Below, one piece after another: positions 36,463-45,919 of a DNA stretch of 64,000 nucleotides (position 1 is its first letter; every line of letters begins with the position of its first letter). A model generated the notes under the pieces. It was given only the letters and a program-made list of their open reading frames with translations, did no database searches and had not been told where the DNA came from. The translations under genes were made by a program, and so were the position numbers. The stretch comes from Janthinobacterium sp. FW305-129 (GTDB taxonomy: Bacteria > Pseudomonadota > Gammaproteobacteria > Burkholderiales > Burkholderiaceae_D), in the NCBI RefSeq assembly GCF_020858115.1, contig NZ_JACYMM010000001.1:186001-250000 (forward strand), in the 5' to 3' direction.

Positions 36463-37386
36463 ATGCTGAATGAACGAGAAATCGAGAGTTGTTACCTGGG
36501 GCAATTTATCCCCGTCCATTACCACCACAATATGTTGATGGACCAGAACCGCATGCACGGGTTCAAGTCGGCGATCGATTATGCGGTGAAACCCGGCATG
36601 AAGGTACTGGAGCTGGGCGGCGGCACGGGCGTGCTGTCGTGGTTTGCGGCCGCGCGCGCCGACAAGGTCTGGTGCGTGGAGTTCAATCCGGACATGGTCA
36701 AGGAAGCGCGCAAGATGCTGGCGCTCAATCCCAACGGTGAAAAAGTCGAAGTCGTCCATGCGGACGCCTTCGAATACCTGCCGCCCGAGCCCGTCGATGT
36801 GGTCATCTGCGAAATGATCCATGTGGGCATGCTGCGCGAAAAGCAGGTGGAAGTGATCGAATCGTTCAAGCGCCGCTACCTGGCACGCTTCGGCGGCCCG
36901 TTGCCCATCTTCCTGCCCGAAGCCGTCATCATGGCCGTGCAGCCGATGCAGCAGGAATACGATTTCGAGGGCTTTTATGCGCCCATCGTGCAATTCCAGG
37001 AAACCACGGCCATTCATCCGGGCGTGCTGGAACTGGCGCCGCCGTCCGTCTACAGCATCATCGACTTCAGCCAGCCGACGGACAGCGTGTTCGGTTTCGA
37101 CGGCAAGTTCGTCGTCGAGCGCAGCGGCACCTTGAATGCCCTGCGTTTCGTCACGAAAAACATCCTGGCCGTGGTGCCCGAGCGCTCGTCCACCATCGAC
37201 TGGCTGAACCATTACATGTGCTTGCCGCTGGCCACGCCGGTGGACGTGAAGGCGGGCGACGTGCTGCAGGTGAGCTTCCAGTACCGCGCGGGCGGCTCGA
37301 TCCCTTCGCTGGAAGCGTCGATCCGCGCGCAGGTGATCTACGATGTCAACTTGCAACCAGTGACGCAGAACCCTGTCTACGCCTGA
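36463..37386 (+). CDS. Class I SAM-dependent methyltransferase with PRMT-like double-E loop
   Basis: A 307-residue protein. Motif I is KVLELGGGTGVLSWFAAARA, followed by VWCVEFNPDMVKEA and the acidic loop VVICEMIHVGMLREKQ. In the last, two glutamates are nine residues apart, the spacing of the double-E loop of protein arginine methyltransferases. The C-terminal half (VYSIIDFSQPTD onward) is rich in beta strands, like the PRMT barrel, but no THW motif is apparent. Arginine or related methylation is therefore plausible, unproven. AGAGGA supports the start at 36463; an in-frame ATG at 36334, also with GGAG upstream, would add 43 basic residues. Confidence 0.82.
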   Translation: MLNEREIESCYLGQFIPVHYHHNMLMDQNRMHGFKSAIDYAVKPGMKVLELGGGTGVLSWFAAARADKVWCVEFNPDMVKEARKMLALNPNGEKVEVVHADAFEYLPPEPVDVVICEMIHVGMLREKQVEVIESFKRRYLARFGGPLPIFLPEAVIMAVQPMQQEYDFEGFYAPIVQFQETTAIHPGVLELAPPSVYSIIDFSQPTDSVFGFDGKFVVERSGTLNALRFVTKNILAVVPERSSTIDWLNHYMCLPLATPVDVKAGDVLQVSFQYRAGGSIPSLEASIRAQVIYDVNLQPVTQNPVYA

Positions 37387-37405
37387 GTATCATTAATGTA
37401 AAGGC

Positions 37406-37438
37406 AACGCCGCAGCGATTTCGTCCTGCGGCGTTTGT
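37406..37438 (+). terminator. Terminator-like hairpin after the methyltransferase
   Basis: AACGCCGCAG and CTGCGGCGTT form a 10-bp stem with a 10-base loop, followed by only TGT before CC, so the T-tract is weak. Confidence 0.6.
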
Positions 37439-37486
37439 CCATTCAGGGTATATTCCGTCTTTTACCCACTGGACAGTTTTACTATC

Positions 37487-37735
37487 ATGGAACAGATCGA
37501 TCAGCGTTACCTCGTGCAACAGAATAAAATCAGCGACGGCGAGACCAAACCGCCCGTGTTTGCCAAGGTAATGCGCAGCAAGGAAGGCGTGTTTGAAGGC
37601 GTATCCTTCATCAAGTCGAAGGACAAGGCCTCCATCCTGACCATCGAAGAGGCCAACCAGGCCATCAAATGGGCCGCCAACAAGAAGCCGAATGCGCATG
37701 AATACGTCACGAAAGTGATTTGCGTCGGCCAGTAA
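37487..37735 (+). CDS. Small hypothetical protein
   Basis: An 82-residue soluble, Lys-rich protein (MEQIDQRYLVQQNKISDGETK..., FAKVMRSKEGVFEGVSFIKSKDKASILTIEEANQAIKWAANKKPNAHEYVTK). It has no signal peptide, membrane span or recognised domain. The predicted pattern of short strands and one helix suggests a compact fold. Composition fits the genome and a plausible start is present, so I treat it as real. Function unknown. Confidence 0.65.
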   Translation: MEQIDQRYLVQQNKISDGETKPPVFAKVMRSKEGVFEGVSFIKSKDKASILTIEEANQAIKWAANKKPNAHEYVTKVICVGQ

Positions 37736-37887
37736 GCCCCGTTCATTCCCGTTTTTGCACCGTTCATCCCCGCATTGTGCCGTTCATCGCATGGCCGTTG
37801 CCGCCCCGGCGGCGCGTTACTATAGTGGTGTCACGGTAGCGGGGCAAGCACGGCTTGCTCCGCACATTTCATTTAAGGGGAAACGCG

Positions 37888-38085
37888 ATGCTGGGATTCG
37901 TGCTGTGGCTGCTGCTCTTGCTGGTGTGCTGGCCCCTGGCCTTGCTGGCGCTCGTGCTGTATCCGCTGGCCTGGCTGCTGTTGCTGCCATTCCGTTTGAT
38001 CGGCATCGGCGTGGAAGGCGTGTTCGAATTGCTGCGCGCCATCGTCATGCTGCCGGCCCGCGTGCTGGGCGGCGGACGGCACTGA
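37888..38085 (+). CDS. Small inner-membrane protein
   Basis: A 65-residue protein that is almost entirely hydrophobic: MLGFVLWLLLLLVCWPLALLALV and YPLAWLLLLPFRLIGIGV suggest two leucine-rich spans or re-entrant helices, followed by an amphipathic tail ending ARVLGGGRH. AAGGGGAAACGCG gives a good ribosome site for this ATG. No recognised family. A strong terminator lies 23 bases downstream. Confidence 0.7.
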   Translation: MLGFVLWLLLLLVCWPLALLALVLYPLAWLLLLPFRLIGIGVEGVFELLRAIVMLPARVLGGGRH

Positions 38086-38108
38086 ACTGGATTTCTGGAT
38101 TTCCCATA

Positions 38109-38135
38109 AAAAATGGCGCCCTCGGCGCCATTTTT
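38109..38135. terminator. Rho-independent terminator, bidirectional
   Basis: AAAAATGGCGCC and GGCGCCATTTTT pair over 12 bp around CTC, with T tracts on both strands. Serves the small membrane protein gene and the convergent phospholipase gene. Confidence 0.92.
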
Positions 38136-38149
38136 GTTTGCCGTGCCGC

Positions 38150-39268
38150 TTACAGGTCGACCATGAAACCGGCGCCGATCGATTTCTGCGAATAGTTGTA
38201 GTCGATCAAGCTCTGGCCATAGCCGGAAAACAGCTGCAGATAGCCTTTCAGGTTGGCTTTCAATGGGAAAGCCCAGCTGGCCTGCATGGAACCATGCTTC
38301 TTGCTGAAATTGCGGCGCGCCGTCACCGCGTATTCATGGCCCTTGTTGCGGTAGCTTACGCGCAAGTCGCCATGGCCCATGTAATCGGTGATGTCGATAT
38401 TGTCATTGTCGACCGCGCTATTGTCGAGGCGGTGCCAGACGCGGCCCGTGATCGCCAGGTTGTCTTTTTCCACGCCCAGTTCCGCATACACGCGGTTCCA
38501 GCTGCGCGACAGGGTCGAGGTCTGGCCATTCGACTGGTGCACCAGGCCCAGGTTCAGGTAATTGAATTCCAGGCCCGCGAAATTCTTGTTGATCGGCAAG
38601 ATCAGCATCAGTTCCGGCTGGTAATTGGTCTCGCGGAAGGGGCTTGATGCCTTGCGGTTATACGCCTGCCAGAAACTTTGCTGCGTATAGCCGAACCACA
38701 TGTCGATGGGCGTGCCGGCGATGTCTTCCAGCAGCTTCATCTTGAAGCTGAGCTGGAAGGTCAGTTCCACATGCTGGCTCTTGATGCCGCCCGGCGTGAA
38801 ATCCTGGAACGGTTCATCGTTCGAGGCGTCGCTGTAGTTGGCCAGCAGCAAATAAGTGTCGCGGTGAGGGCGGAAGTTGAACAGGCCGCGCTTCGAGGCA
38901 TCGTTCAGTTCCCACGATTGCTGGGTGCGCGAAATCGGTGCTTCCGGCGGCGCCGCGCCCGCCTGCGCGATGGCGGGAATGGCGGCGTTGACGGCGTCCG
39001 GCGTAGCCACGCCCGGCGGGCTGACAAACGTGAGGGGGGCGACCTCGGCGGCCGCTGCCAGGGTGACGGCAGCCGTGGCAGGGTCGCCGCCAGCGGCGAT
39101 GGTGGCTTTTTCCGCCGCCTTGGCCAGGGTGTCGAAGCAGCCCAGGCGGGCGCTGGCGTCACCGAGCACGGCGCAACGCTGCATTTGCTGTTCCAGTTCG
39201 CCGGCCATGGCCAGCGCTGGCGACGCCAGCAGGGAGGATAGGATTATTTTTCTTAGTTGGATGGTCAT
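38150..39268 (-). CDS. pldA: Outer-membrane phospholipase A1
   Basis: A 372-residue OmpLA-type beta-barrel lipase of the outer membrane. MTIQLRKIILSSLLASPALAMA is the signal peptide. Residues 23-125 are a periplasmic N-terminal extension with CAVLGDASARLGCFDTLA, common in betaproteobacterial versions and absent from E. coli PldA. The barrel has WFGYTQQSFWQAYN, SPFRETNYQPELML and the active-site segment LGLVHQSNGQTSTLSRSWNR, where His and Ser are two residues apart as in the catalytic pair. The C-terminus ends in an aromatic-rich strand. Longer frames upstream lack homology. Role: phospholipid hydrolysis upon loss of outer-membrane asymmetry. Confidence 0.93.
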   Translation of the reverse strand: MTIQLRKIILSSLLASPALAMAGELEQQMQRCAVLGDASARLGCFDTLAKAAEKATIAAGGDPATAAVTLAAAAEVAPLTFVSPPGVATPDAVNAAIPAIAQAGAAPPEAPISRTQQSWELNDASKRGLFNFRPHRDTYLLLANYSDASNDEPFQDFTPGGIKSQHVELTFQLSFKMKLLEDIAGTPIDMWFGYTQQSFWQAYNRKASSPFRETNYQPELMLILPINKNFAGLEFNYLNLGLVHQSNGQTSTLSRSWNRVYAELGVEKDNLAITGRVWHRLDNSAVDNDNIDITDYMGHGDLRVSYRNKGHEYAVTARRNFSKKHGSMQASWAFPLKANLKGYLQLFSGYGQSLIDYNYSQKSIGAGFMVDL

Positions 39269-39553
39269 AGGCTGAGTGGGGCATGTCATTCGGTGCGCAC
39301 CTGGGCAGCATGCCGGCGGCGTCGCCTTGCACGATAAATCACCGTGCGTCTTGATCCTGATTAATCTTTGTTGGATTAATAAAGTTGAAAGTATAGCCGA
39401 AACTCTTATTTGTCCTGTGCAACGCGCGTGCGCGTTAATGTCAGTGTTGCGCGCATGGTAAAAACCGGTTACCCGCCACCGCCAAAATCGATGTCTGCTA
39501 CACTGAAAAACCGGTGCAAACACTGGCGTGCCGGGCTAGCCATGGAGATTGTG

Positions 39554-41662
39554 ATGACCCGCAAAACACCTATCGAGCGCTACCGCAACATTGGCATCAG
39601 CGCCCATATCGACGCCGGCAAGACCACCACCACCGAGCGCATCCTGTTTTATACGGGGGTCAATCACAAGATCGGCGAAGTGCACAATGGCGCCGCCACC
39701 ATGGACTGGATGGAGCAGGAGCAGGAACGGGGCATCACCATCACCTCGGCCGCCACCACGGCCTTCTGGAAGGGCATGGCGGGCAACTTCCCCGAACACC
39801 GCATCAACATCATCGACACGCCCGGCCACGTGGATTTCACGATTGAGGTGGAGCGTTCGATGCGCGTGCTCGACGGCGCCGTGATGGTCTATGACGCCGT
39901 CGGCGGCGTGCAGCCCCAGTCCGAGACCGTCTGGCGGCAAGCCAACAAATACCATGTGCCGCGCATCGCCTTCATCAACAAGATGGACCGGGTGGGGGCG
40001 GATTTCCTGCGCGTGCGCAAGCAGATTGCCGAGCGCCTGAAGGGCGTGGCCGTGCCCATCCAGCTGCCCATCGGCGCCGAAGAGCATTTCACGGGCGTGA
40101 TCGACCTGCTGAAAATGCGCGCCATCACCTGGGACGACGCCAGCCAGGGCGTGCAGTTCAGTTATGGCGAGATTCCCGCCAGCTTGCAGGCGCAGGCGCA
40201 GGAATGGCATGAGCATATGGTCGAGCACGCGGCCGAGGCCAGCACGGAGATGACGGAACGCTACCTGAATGGCGACACGTTCACGGAAGCGGAGCTCAAG
40301 CAGGCCTTGCGCGCGCGCACCATCCGCAATGAGATCGTGCCCATGCTGTGCGGCAGCGCTTTTAAAAACAAGGGCGTGCAGGCGATGCTGGACGCCGTCA
40401 TCGAATACCTGCCGTCGCCGCTGGAAGTGCCGCCCATCATGGGCCACGACGAGCACGACAAGGAAGTGGAGCGCCATCCGGCCGACGACGAGCATTTTTC
40501 CGCGCTGGCCTTCAAGATCATGACGGACCCGTTCGTGGGGCAATTGACCTTCTTCCGCGTGTATTCGGGCGTGGTCAATTCGGGCGACATGGTCTACAAC
40601 CCCACCAAGAGCGCGCGCGAGCGGCTGGGGCGCATCCTGCAGATGCATGCGAACGAGCGCAAGGAAATCAAGGAAGTGTATGCGGGCGACATCGCCGCCG
40701 CCGTGGGCCTGAAAGCCGTCACCACGGGCGACACCCTGTGCGCCATCGACCACATCATCGTGCTGGAAAAGATGATCTTCCCGGAACCCGTGATTTCCCA
40801 GGCCGTCGAACCGAAGACCAAGCCGGACCAGGAAAAGATGGGCATCGCCCTGAACCGCCTGGCGCAGGAAGACCCGTCGTTCAGGGTGCATACGGACGAG
40901 GAGTCGGGCCAGACCATCATGTCGGGCATGGGAGAATTGCACCTGGAAATTCTGGTCGACCGCATGCGGCGCGAATTCGGCGTGGAAGCCAATGTCGGCA
41001 AGCCGCAGGTGGCGTACCGTGAAACCATCACGCGCACGGTGGACGATATCGAGGGCAAGTTCGTCAAGCAATCGGGCGGACGGGGCCAGTACGGCCACGT
41101 GGTGCTGAAACTCGAACCGCTGGAGCCGGGCACGGGCTACCAGTTCGTCGACGCCATCAAGGGCGGCGTCGTGCCGCGCGAATTCATCCCGGCCGTCGAC
41201 AAGGGCATCATCGAAACCCTGAAGGCGGGCGTGCTGGCCGGCTACCCGGTCGTCGACGTCAAGGCGACATTGACGTTCGGCTCCTACCACGACGTCGATT
41301 CGAACGAAAACGCGTTTCGCATGGCCGGCTCCATCGCCTTCAAGGACGGCATGCGCAAAGCCCATCCCGTGCTGCTGGAACCGATGATGCAGGTGGAGGC
41401 GGAAACGCCGGAAGAATTCATGGGCAACGTCATGGGCGACTTGACGGCCCGCCGCGGCATGGTGCAGGGCGTGGACGACATCCCGGGCGGCGCGGGGCGC
41501 ATCGTCAAGGCCCTGGTGCCGCTGGCGGAAATGTTCGGCTACTCGACAACCTTGCGTTCGCTGACCCAGGGCCGCGCCACCTACACGATGGAATTCAAGC
41601 ATTATGCGGCCGTGCCCAAGCATATACTGGACCAGGTGGCCGCGGCGGGGAAGGCGAAGTAA
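39554..41662 (+). CDS. fusA: Translation elongation factor G (second-type copy)
   Basis: A 702-residue complete EF-G with all GTPase motifs: G1 [16 protein letters not shown]2 RGITI, G3 DTPGHVDF, G4 NKMD, plus domains II-V ([21 protein letters not shown] in domain [24 protein letters not shown] in domain V). It drives ribosomal translocation or recycling. It is not next to rpsL, rpsG or tuf, so it is probably a second paralogue, as many betaproteobacteria have. GGAG 7 bases upstream supports the ATG at 39554 over the one at 39542. A REP-like palindrome follows. Confidence 0.95.
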   Translation: MTRKTPIERYRNIGISAHIDAGKTTTTERILFYTGVNHKIGEVHNGAATMDWMEQEQERGITITSAATTAFWKGMAGNFPEHRINIIDTPGHVDFTIEVERSMRVLDGAVMVYDAVGGVQPQSETVWRQANKYHVPRIAFINKMDRVGADFLRVRKQIAERLKGVAVPIQLPIGAEEHFTGVIDLLKMRAITWDDASQGVQFSYGEIPASLQAQAQEWHEHMVEHAAEASTEMTERYLNGDTFTEAELKQALRARTIRNEIVPMLCGSAFKNKGVQAMLDAVIEYLPSPLEVPPIMGHDEHDKEVERHPADDEHFSALAFKIMTDPFVGQLTFFRVYSGVVNSGDMVYNPTKSARERLGRILQMHANERKEIKEVYAGDIAAAVGLKAVTTGDTLCAIDHIIVLEKMIFPEPVISQAVEPKTKPDQEKMGIALNRLAQEDPSFRVHTDEESGQTIMSGMGELHLEILVDRMRREFGVEANVGKPQVAYRETITRTVDDIEGKFVKQSGGRGQYGHVVLKLEPLEPGTGYQFVDAIKGGVVPREFIPAVDKGIIETLKAGVLAGYPVVDVKATLTFGSYHDVDSNENAFRMAGSIAFKDGMRKAHPVLLEPMMQVEAETPEEFMGNVMGDLTARRGMVQGVDDIPGGAGRIVKALVPLAEMFGYSTTLRSLTQGRATYTMEFKHYAAVPKHILDQVAAAGKAK

Positions 41663-41670
41663 ATATAATC

Positions 41671-41735
41671 AAACCCGAATGGCAAATGCCGGGGTCGTAC
41701 CCTGCAGGGTACGACCCCAGTCGTCGCAGTTGGGT
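41671..41735 (-). repeat. REP-like palindromic element, copy 4
   Basis: Core arms GGGGTCGTACCCT (41691-41703) and AGGGTACGACCCC (41706-41718) are exact complements with a GC spacer. Read on the minus strand it shows ACTGGGGTC before and CCCCGGCATTTGC after the core, the same flanks as copy 1, so it is in reverse orientation. It lies between the convergent EF-G and EmrA-like genes. Confidence 0.85.
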
Positions 41736-42896
41736 CTAGTGTGCGAGGTTTTGCGCAATAATCGCATCGGCCATCTTCTCCGCCTCGTCCACGGGCTGGC
41801 TCAGCGCCTCGGTCGTGTAGACGGTCGATGCCGCCATCGGCTGGTCCAGCGTTGCCCCTTCGCCATGGCTGGTGTCGACCGTCACCGTCGTCGACAGGCC
41901 GATGCGCAGCGGGTGGGCGGCCAGTTCCTTCGGGTCCAGGGTGATGCGCACGGGCACGCGCTGCACCACCTTGATCCAGTTGCCCGTGGCGTTTTGCGCC
42001 GGCAACAGCGAAAACGCGCTGCCCGTGCCGGCCGACATGCCCAGCACCTTGCCGTGGTAGACCACCTTGCTGCCATACAAATCCGTTTCGATGGCGGCCG
42101 CCTGGCCGACACGGATATTGCGCAATTCGGACTCCTTGAAGTTCGCATCGACCCATAATTGATCGAGCGGCACGATGGACATTAGCGGCGTGCCCGGCGT
42201 CACGTGCGTGCCCAGCTGCACGCTGCGCTTGGCGACATAGCCCGAGACGGGCGCGACGACTGCGTTGCGGCGCACGGCCAGCCACGCCTGCAGCACGTCG
42301 CCCCGGGCCGACAGCACGGCCGGATGGCTGGCCAGGCTGACGCCCGCCACGCCCGATTTGGCGGATTCGGCCTGGCGCTGCGCCACCATCAAGGCCGCTT
42401 TCGCGTCATCGACGGCCTGTTTTGCATGGGCAAGGTCTTCGCCCGAGATCGTGTGGTCCGCCGCCAGCGGCGCGCGGCGAGAAAGGTTGCCCTGCGCCGT
42501 GGCCAGCGCCAGGCGGCGCTGCTCGATGACGGCGTCGTACTGCGCCACGCTGGCATAGCGTTCGCGCTCCTGGCGCACGACGTTGCCCAGCCGTGCCTGC
42601 GCCTGGCTCAGGGCCAGGTCCGCATCGATGGCGTTCAGCGTGATCAGCGGGGTGCCCGCCTTCACCATCTGCGTCTCGTCGGCGCGGATGGCGTCGACAT
42701 TGCCCGTCACTTGCGCGGACAGGGTGACGAGGTTGCCGCCCACATAGGCGTTGTCCGTGACTTCTTCCCTGGCCAGCACTAATTGATAATAAGCTGCCCA
42801 GGCCGCGCCCGCCACGACAAAGGCGGCCGTGATGGCGATCAGGACGGCCTTGCGCTTGCCGGGGTTGTCATTGCTGGCTGTGGTGTCGTTGCTCAT
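41736..42896 (-). CDS. emrA: EmrA-type membrane fusion protein (HlyD family)
   Basis: A 386-residue periplasmic adaptor of a drug efflux pump. One N-terminal membrane anchor (KAVLIAITAAFVVAGAAWAAYYQL, about residues 14-37) is followed by the biotinyl-lipoyl half-motif (YVGGNLVTLSAQVTGNVDAIRAD), a long coiled-coil hairpin (ALSQAQARLGNVVRQERERYASV...) and AVVAPVSGYVAKRSVQLGTHVTPGTPL. Last gene of the marR-emrB-outer membrane factor-emrA operon. It bridges the EmrB pump and the outer-membrane channel. Substrates unknown. Confidence 0.93.
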   Translation of the reverse strand: MSNDTTASNDNPGKRKAVLIAITAAFVVAGAAWAAYYQLVLAREEVTDNAYVGGNLVTLSAQVTGNVDAIRADETQMVKAGTPLITLNAIDADLALSQAQARLGNVVRQERERYASVAQYDAVIEQRRLALATAQGNLSRRAPLAADHTISGEDLAHAKQAVDDAKAALMVAQRQAESAKSGVAGVSLASHPAVLSARGDVLQAWLAVRRNAVVAPVSGYVAKRSVQLGTHVTPGTPLMSIVPLDQLWVDANFKESELRNIRVGQAAAIETDLYGSKVVYHGKVLGMSAGTGSAFSLLPAQNATGNWIKVVQRVPVRITLDPKELAAHPLRIGLSTTVTVDTSHGEGATLDQPMAASTVYTTEALSQPVDEAEKMADAIIAQNLAH

Positions 42897-42917
42897 GATG
42901 TGTTCCGTAATCGATGG

Positions 42918-44363
42918 TTATTGTTTAGTCGTCGTGGCGGCGAAATCGCTGCTGCCCCGGTAGCCGCCGCCCAGGGCCACGGTCAGGCCGATTTCCGCGT
43001 CCTGGCGCTGGTTTTGCAGCTGCATGCCCAGGTCCACCTGGCCGCGCACGGTCATTTCCGCATTCAGTTGGGTGGCGCGGTCGGCCAGACCTTGCTTGAG
43101 CCGCGCATTCGCGTTGCGCAGCTGGGCTTCGCTGGCGCGCAGGTTTTCCTGCTGCAGCCGCAGCTGGTTTTCCACGCCTTGCACCCTGGCGCCCGCCTGC
43201 GCCACGTCGCGCACGACATGGAAGACGTTCTGGTTGTAGTCGGCGATCAGCTCGTTGCGTTCGCTGCGCGCGCCGGCAAGCTGGGCCTGCAGGCGGCCGC
43301 TGTCGAACAGGGGCAGCGACAGGGCCGGGCCGATGAACAGGGTGCGGCTGCCCGATTGCAGCAGCTGGCCCAGCCTGATCGCATCGAGGCCGAACGAGGC
43401 CCCCAGGTCGATATCGGGGTAGAACGACGCCTGCGCCGCCTCGATCTTGCTCATGGCCGCCTGTACCCGCCAGCGGGCCGCCTGCAAATCTGGCCGGCGT
43501 GCCAGCAATTCCATGCCCAGCTTGCCGGGCAGCGCATGCGGCAGCGGCTGCGCCTGTTTCGGCTGCAGGCTGGCCAAGGCCGAGCTGTCGCCGCCGACGA
43601 GGGCGCGCAAGGCTTCGCGTTCCGTGACGACCTGCGTTTCCAGCAGGGCGATCTGCTGTTGCAGCAGACTCAAACGCGTTTGCGCGGACAGATGGTCGTC
43701 GCTGACGCCGAGGCCGTTGGCGATGCGTTTTTCCTTGTCCAGCACCAGCAGCTGTTGCAGTTGCACCAGCGCATGCAGGTTGTCCATGCGTGCCCAGCCG
43801 TTTTGCATACTGAAATAGTGGCGGGCGATCTCGGCCGCCAGCATCTGTTCCGCCATCGCGTATTCGGCGCGCCGCGCATTGACTTCACCGAGGCTGGCGG
43901 CGATCTGGGCCTTGTGCTTGCCCCACCAGTCGAGGTCGTAATGGGCTTGCACGCCCACCGTGATTTCATTGTAGTAATTGCCGCCGATGGGGGCGGGCAT
44001 CAGGCCATTGCCCGAATAGCGCTGGCGGTTGGCGTTCGCGCCCAGGTCTACCCTGGGGCCGCGCTCCGCATGCTGTGCGTCAAACGCGGACAGGGCCGAG
44101 CCGATGCGGGCATTCGCCACCGCCAGGTTCGGGCTGGCGGCCAGCGCCTGTTCGATCAGCTGGTCCAGCTGATCGTCCTGGAACTGGCGCCACCACTGGG
44201 CGGCGGGCCAGCCTTCGCTGGCCAGGTGGATGTCGGCCGCCAGTTGCACGGTGGCCAGGTCTTGCTGCGGCAACTGTTGCGTGTCGGGCGCCATGCTGGC
44301 GCAGCCGGCCAGGGATAGACTGAGCGCCAATATGCGCAGGGAGAGTTTCATCGGTGTGTGCAT
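42918..44363 (-). CDS. Outer-membrane efflux channel lipoprotein (NodT/OprM family)
   Basis: A 481-residue TolC-like channel with a lipoprotein signal (ILALSLSLAGC). The two repeated OEP domains are visible: PNLAVANARIGSALSAFDAQHAE and YDLDWWGKHKAQIAASLGEVNARRAEY in the first, LARRPDLQAARWRVQAAMSKIEAAQASFYPDIDL and LSLPLFDSGRLQAQLAGARSERNELIADY in the second. It completes the tripartite pump with EmrA and EmrB. Start at 44363 (MHTPMKL) is preferred as GGA lies upstream at a workable distance; it is 5 bases after the emrB stop. Confidence 0.93.
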   Translation of the reverse strand: MHTPMKLSLRILALSLSLAGCASMAPDTQQLPQQDLATVQLAADIHLASEGWPAAQWWRQFQDDQLDQLIEQALAASPNLAVANARIGSALSAFDAQHAERGPRVDLGANANRQRYSGNGLMPAPIGGNYYNEITVGVQAHYDLDWWGKHKAQIAASLGEVNARRAEYAMAEQMLAAEIARHYFSMQNGWARMDNLHALVQLQQLLVLDKEKRIANGLGVSDDHLSAQTRLSLLQQQIALLETQVVTEREALRALVGGDSSALASLQPKQAQPLPHALPGKLGMELLARRPDLQAARWRVQAAMSKIEAAQASFYPDIDLGASFGLDAIRLGQLLQSGSRTLFIGPALSLPLFDSGRLQAQLAGARSERNELIADYNQNVFHVVRDVAQAGARVQGVENQLRLQQENLRASEAQLRNANARLKQGLADRATQLNAEMTVRGQVDLGMQLQNQRQDAEIGLTVALGGGYRGSSDFAATTTKQ

Positions 44364-44368
44364 GAGGG

Positions 44369-45919
44369 TTATTCCATGGCCGCGTGGTCGACGACGACGG
44401 GCGCATTCTTCTTTGGTGGTTTGATCAGGAGCAAGAGCGGCAGCACGAGGATGGTCAGCCACATCATCAGCCAGAAGTCGTCGAGGTAGGCGATCATCGA
44501 CGCCTGCCGCGTGATTTCGCCATTCAGCGCCGCCATGCCCGTGCTCGTGCCCAGGTCGAACACCTGGGCGATGCCGGGGTCATGCAGGGCAGGGTTGGCA
44601 ATATTGATGTGTTCCGTCAGGGACGCATGGGCGATCTGCGTATTGCGCACCAACAAGGTTTGCACGAGGGCGATGCCGATGCTGCTGCCGATGTTGCGCA
44701 CCAGGCTGTAAATCGCCGTGCCTTCCGCCCGCATCTGCGGCGACAGGGTGGCGAACGTGGCCGCGCTCAGCGGCACGAAGACGAGGCCCAGGCCGATGCC
44801 CTGGATGATGCCGTTCCACACGACCGTCTTCGGCACCAGGTCCAGGGTGAAATTGGCCATCTGCCACAGCGAAAACGCGGTGATCGAAAAACCCACGCCC
44901 AGCAGGATGCGCGTATCGATCTTGCCCGTGAGTTTGCCGACGATCAGCATGGCCAGCATCGTGCCCAGGCCGCTGGGCGCCGTCACCAGGCCGGCAATGG
45001 CCGCCGGGTAATGCATCAAGCCTTGCAGCATCGACGGCGTCAGCGCGCGGGTAGCAAACAGCACCATGCCGACGATGAAGATGAACAGCAAGCCGCTCAC
45101 ATAGTTCGAGTTTTTCAATAGGCGGTAATCGAGGAAAGACTTGCCGGCCGGACGCAAGGCCGTGTGGGCGATGAAGTAGCACAAGCTCATGGCCAGCACG
45201 ATGGCTTCGATCCACGTTTCCGTGGAAGAAAACCAGTCGTTCTGCTCGCCCCGGTCCAGCAGCATCTGCAGCGCGCCGATGGACAGGCTCAAGGTGGCAA
45301 AGCCGAACATGTCGAAGTTCATGCGGCGGTTGGGCGGATCCTTGCGGATGTAGCGCCAGATGCCGTAGAAAGCCATGGCGCCGATGGGGATGTTGATGAA
45401 GAAGACCCAGCGCCAGCTGTAGCTGTCCGTCAGCCAGCCGCCCAGTGTCGGTCCCAGGATGGGGCCGATCATCACGCCCATGCCCCAGATGGCCATGGCC
45501 GAACCGTGCTTTTCGCGCGGATTGATATCGAGCAAGACCGCCTGCGACAGCGGCACCAGCGCCGCGCCGAACACGCCCTGCAGCAAACGGGCGGCGACGA
45601 TCTCGGACAGGGTGCCGGACAGGCCGCACAGCACGGAGGCGAGCGTGAAGCCGGCCACGGAGACGAGAAAGGTGTTTTTCTGGCCGAAACGGTCGCACAG
45701 CCAGCCCGTCAGGGGCGTGGCAATGGCGGCGGCAACGATGAACGAGGTCAGTACCCAGGTGATCTGGTCTTGCGAGGCGGAAAGGCTGCCCTGCATGTGG
45801 GGCAGGGCGACGTTGGCGATGGTGCCGTCGAGCGCCTGGATGATGGTGGCAAGCATGATCGAAATCGTGATCATGCGCCGGTTCAGCGTGGGGTCTTGTG
45901 AAGCGGGAACGGAAGTCAC
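44369..45919 (-). CDS. emrB: EmrB/QacA family drug:H+ antiporter (DHA2 MFS)
   Basis: A 516-residue, 14-helix major facilitator. Helix 1 has MLATIIQALDGTIANVALPHMQGSLSAS; the loop motif WLCDRFGQKNTFL and the DHA2 antiporter motif LLQGVFGAALVPLSQAVLLDI with GPILGPTLGGWLTDSYSWRWVFFINIPIG are present. It exports hydrophobic compounds in exchange for protons. Start overlaps the marR stop by 4 bases, so translation is coupled to the regulator. Confidence 0.95.
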   Translation of the reverse strand: MTSVPASQDPTLNRRMITISIMLATIIQALDGTIANVALPHMQGSLSASQDQITWVLTSFIVAAAIATPLTGWLCDRFGQKNTFLVSVAGFTLASVLCGLSGTLSEIVAARLLQGVFGAALVPLSQAVLLDINPREKHGSAMAIWGMGVMIGPILGPTLGGWLTDSYSWRWVFFINIPIGAMAFYGIWRYIRKDPPNRRMNFDMFGFATLSLSIGALQMLLDRGEQNDWFSSTETWIEAIVLAMSLCYFIAHTALRPAGKSFLDYRLLKNSNYVSGLLFIFIVGMVLFATRALTPSMLQGLMHYPAAIAGLVTAPSGLGTMLAMLIVGKLTGKIDTRILLGVGFSITAFSLWQMANFTLDLVPKTVVWNGIIQGIGLGLVFVPLSAATFATLSPQMRAEGTAIYSLVRNIGSSIGIALVQTLLVRNTQIAHASLTEHINIANPALHDPGIAQVFDLGTSTGMAALNGEITRQASMIAYLDDFWLMMWLTILVLPLLLLIKPPKKNAPVVVDHAAME

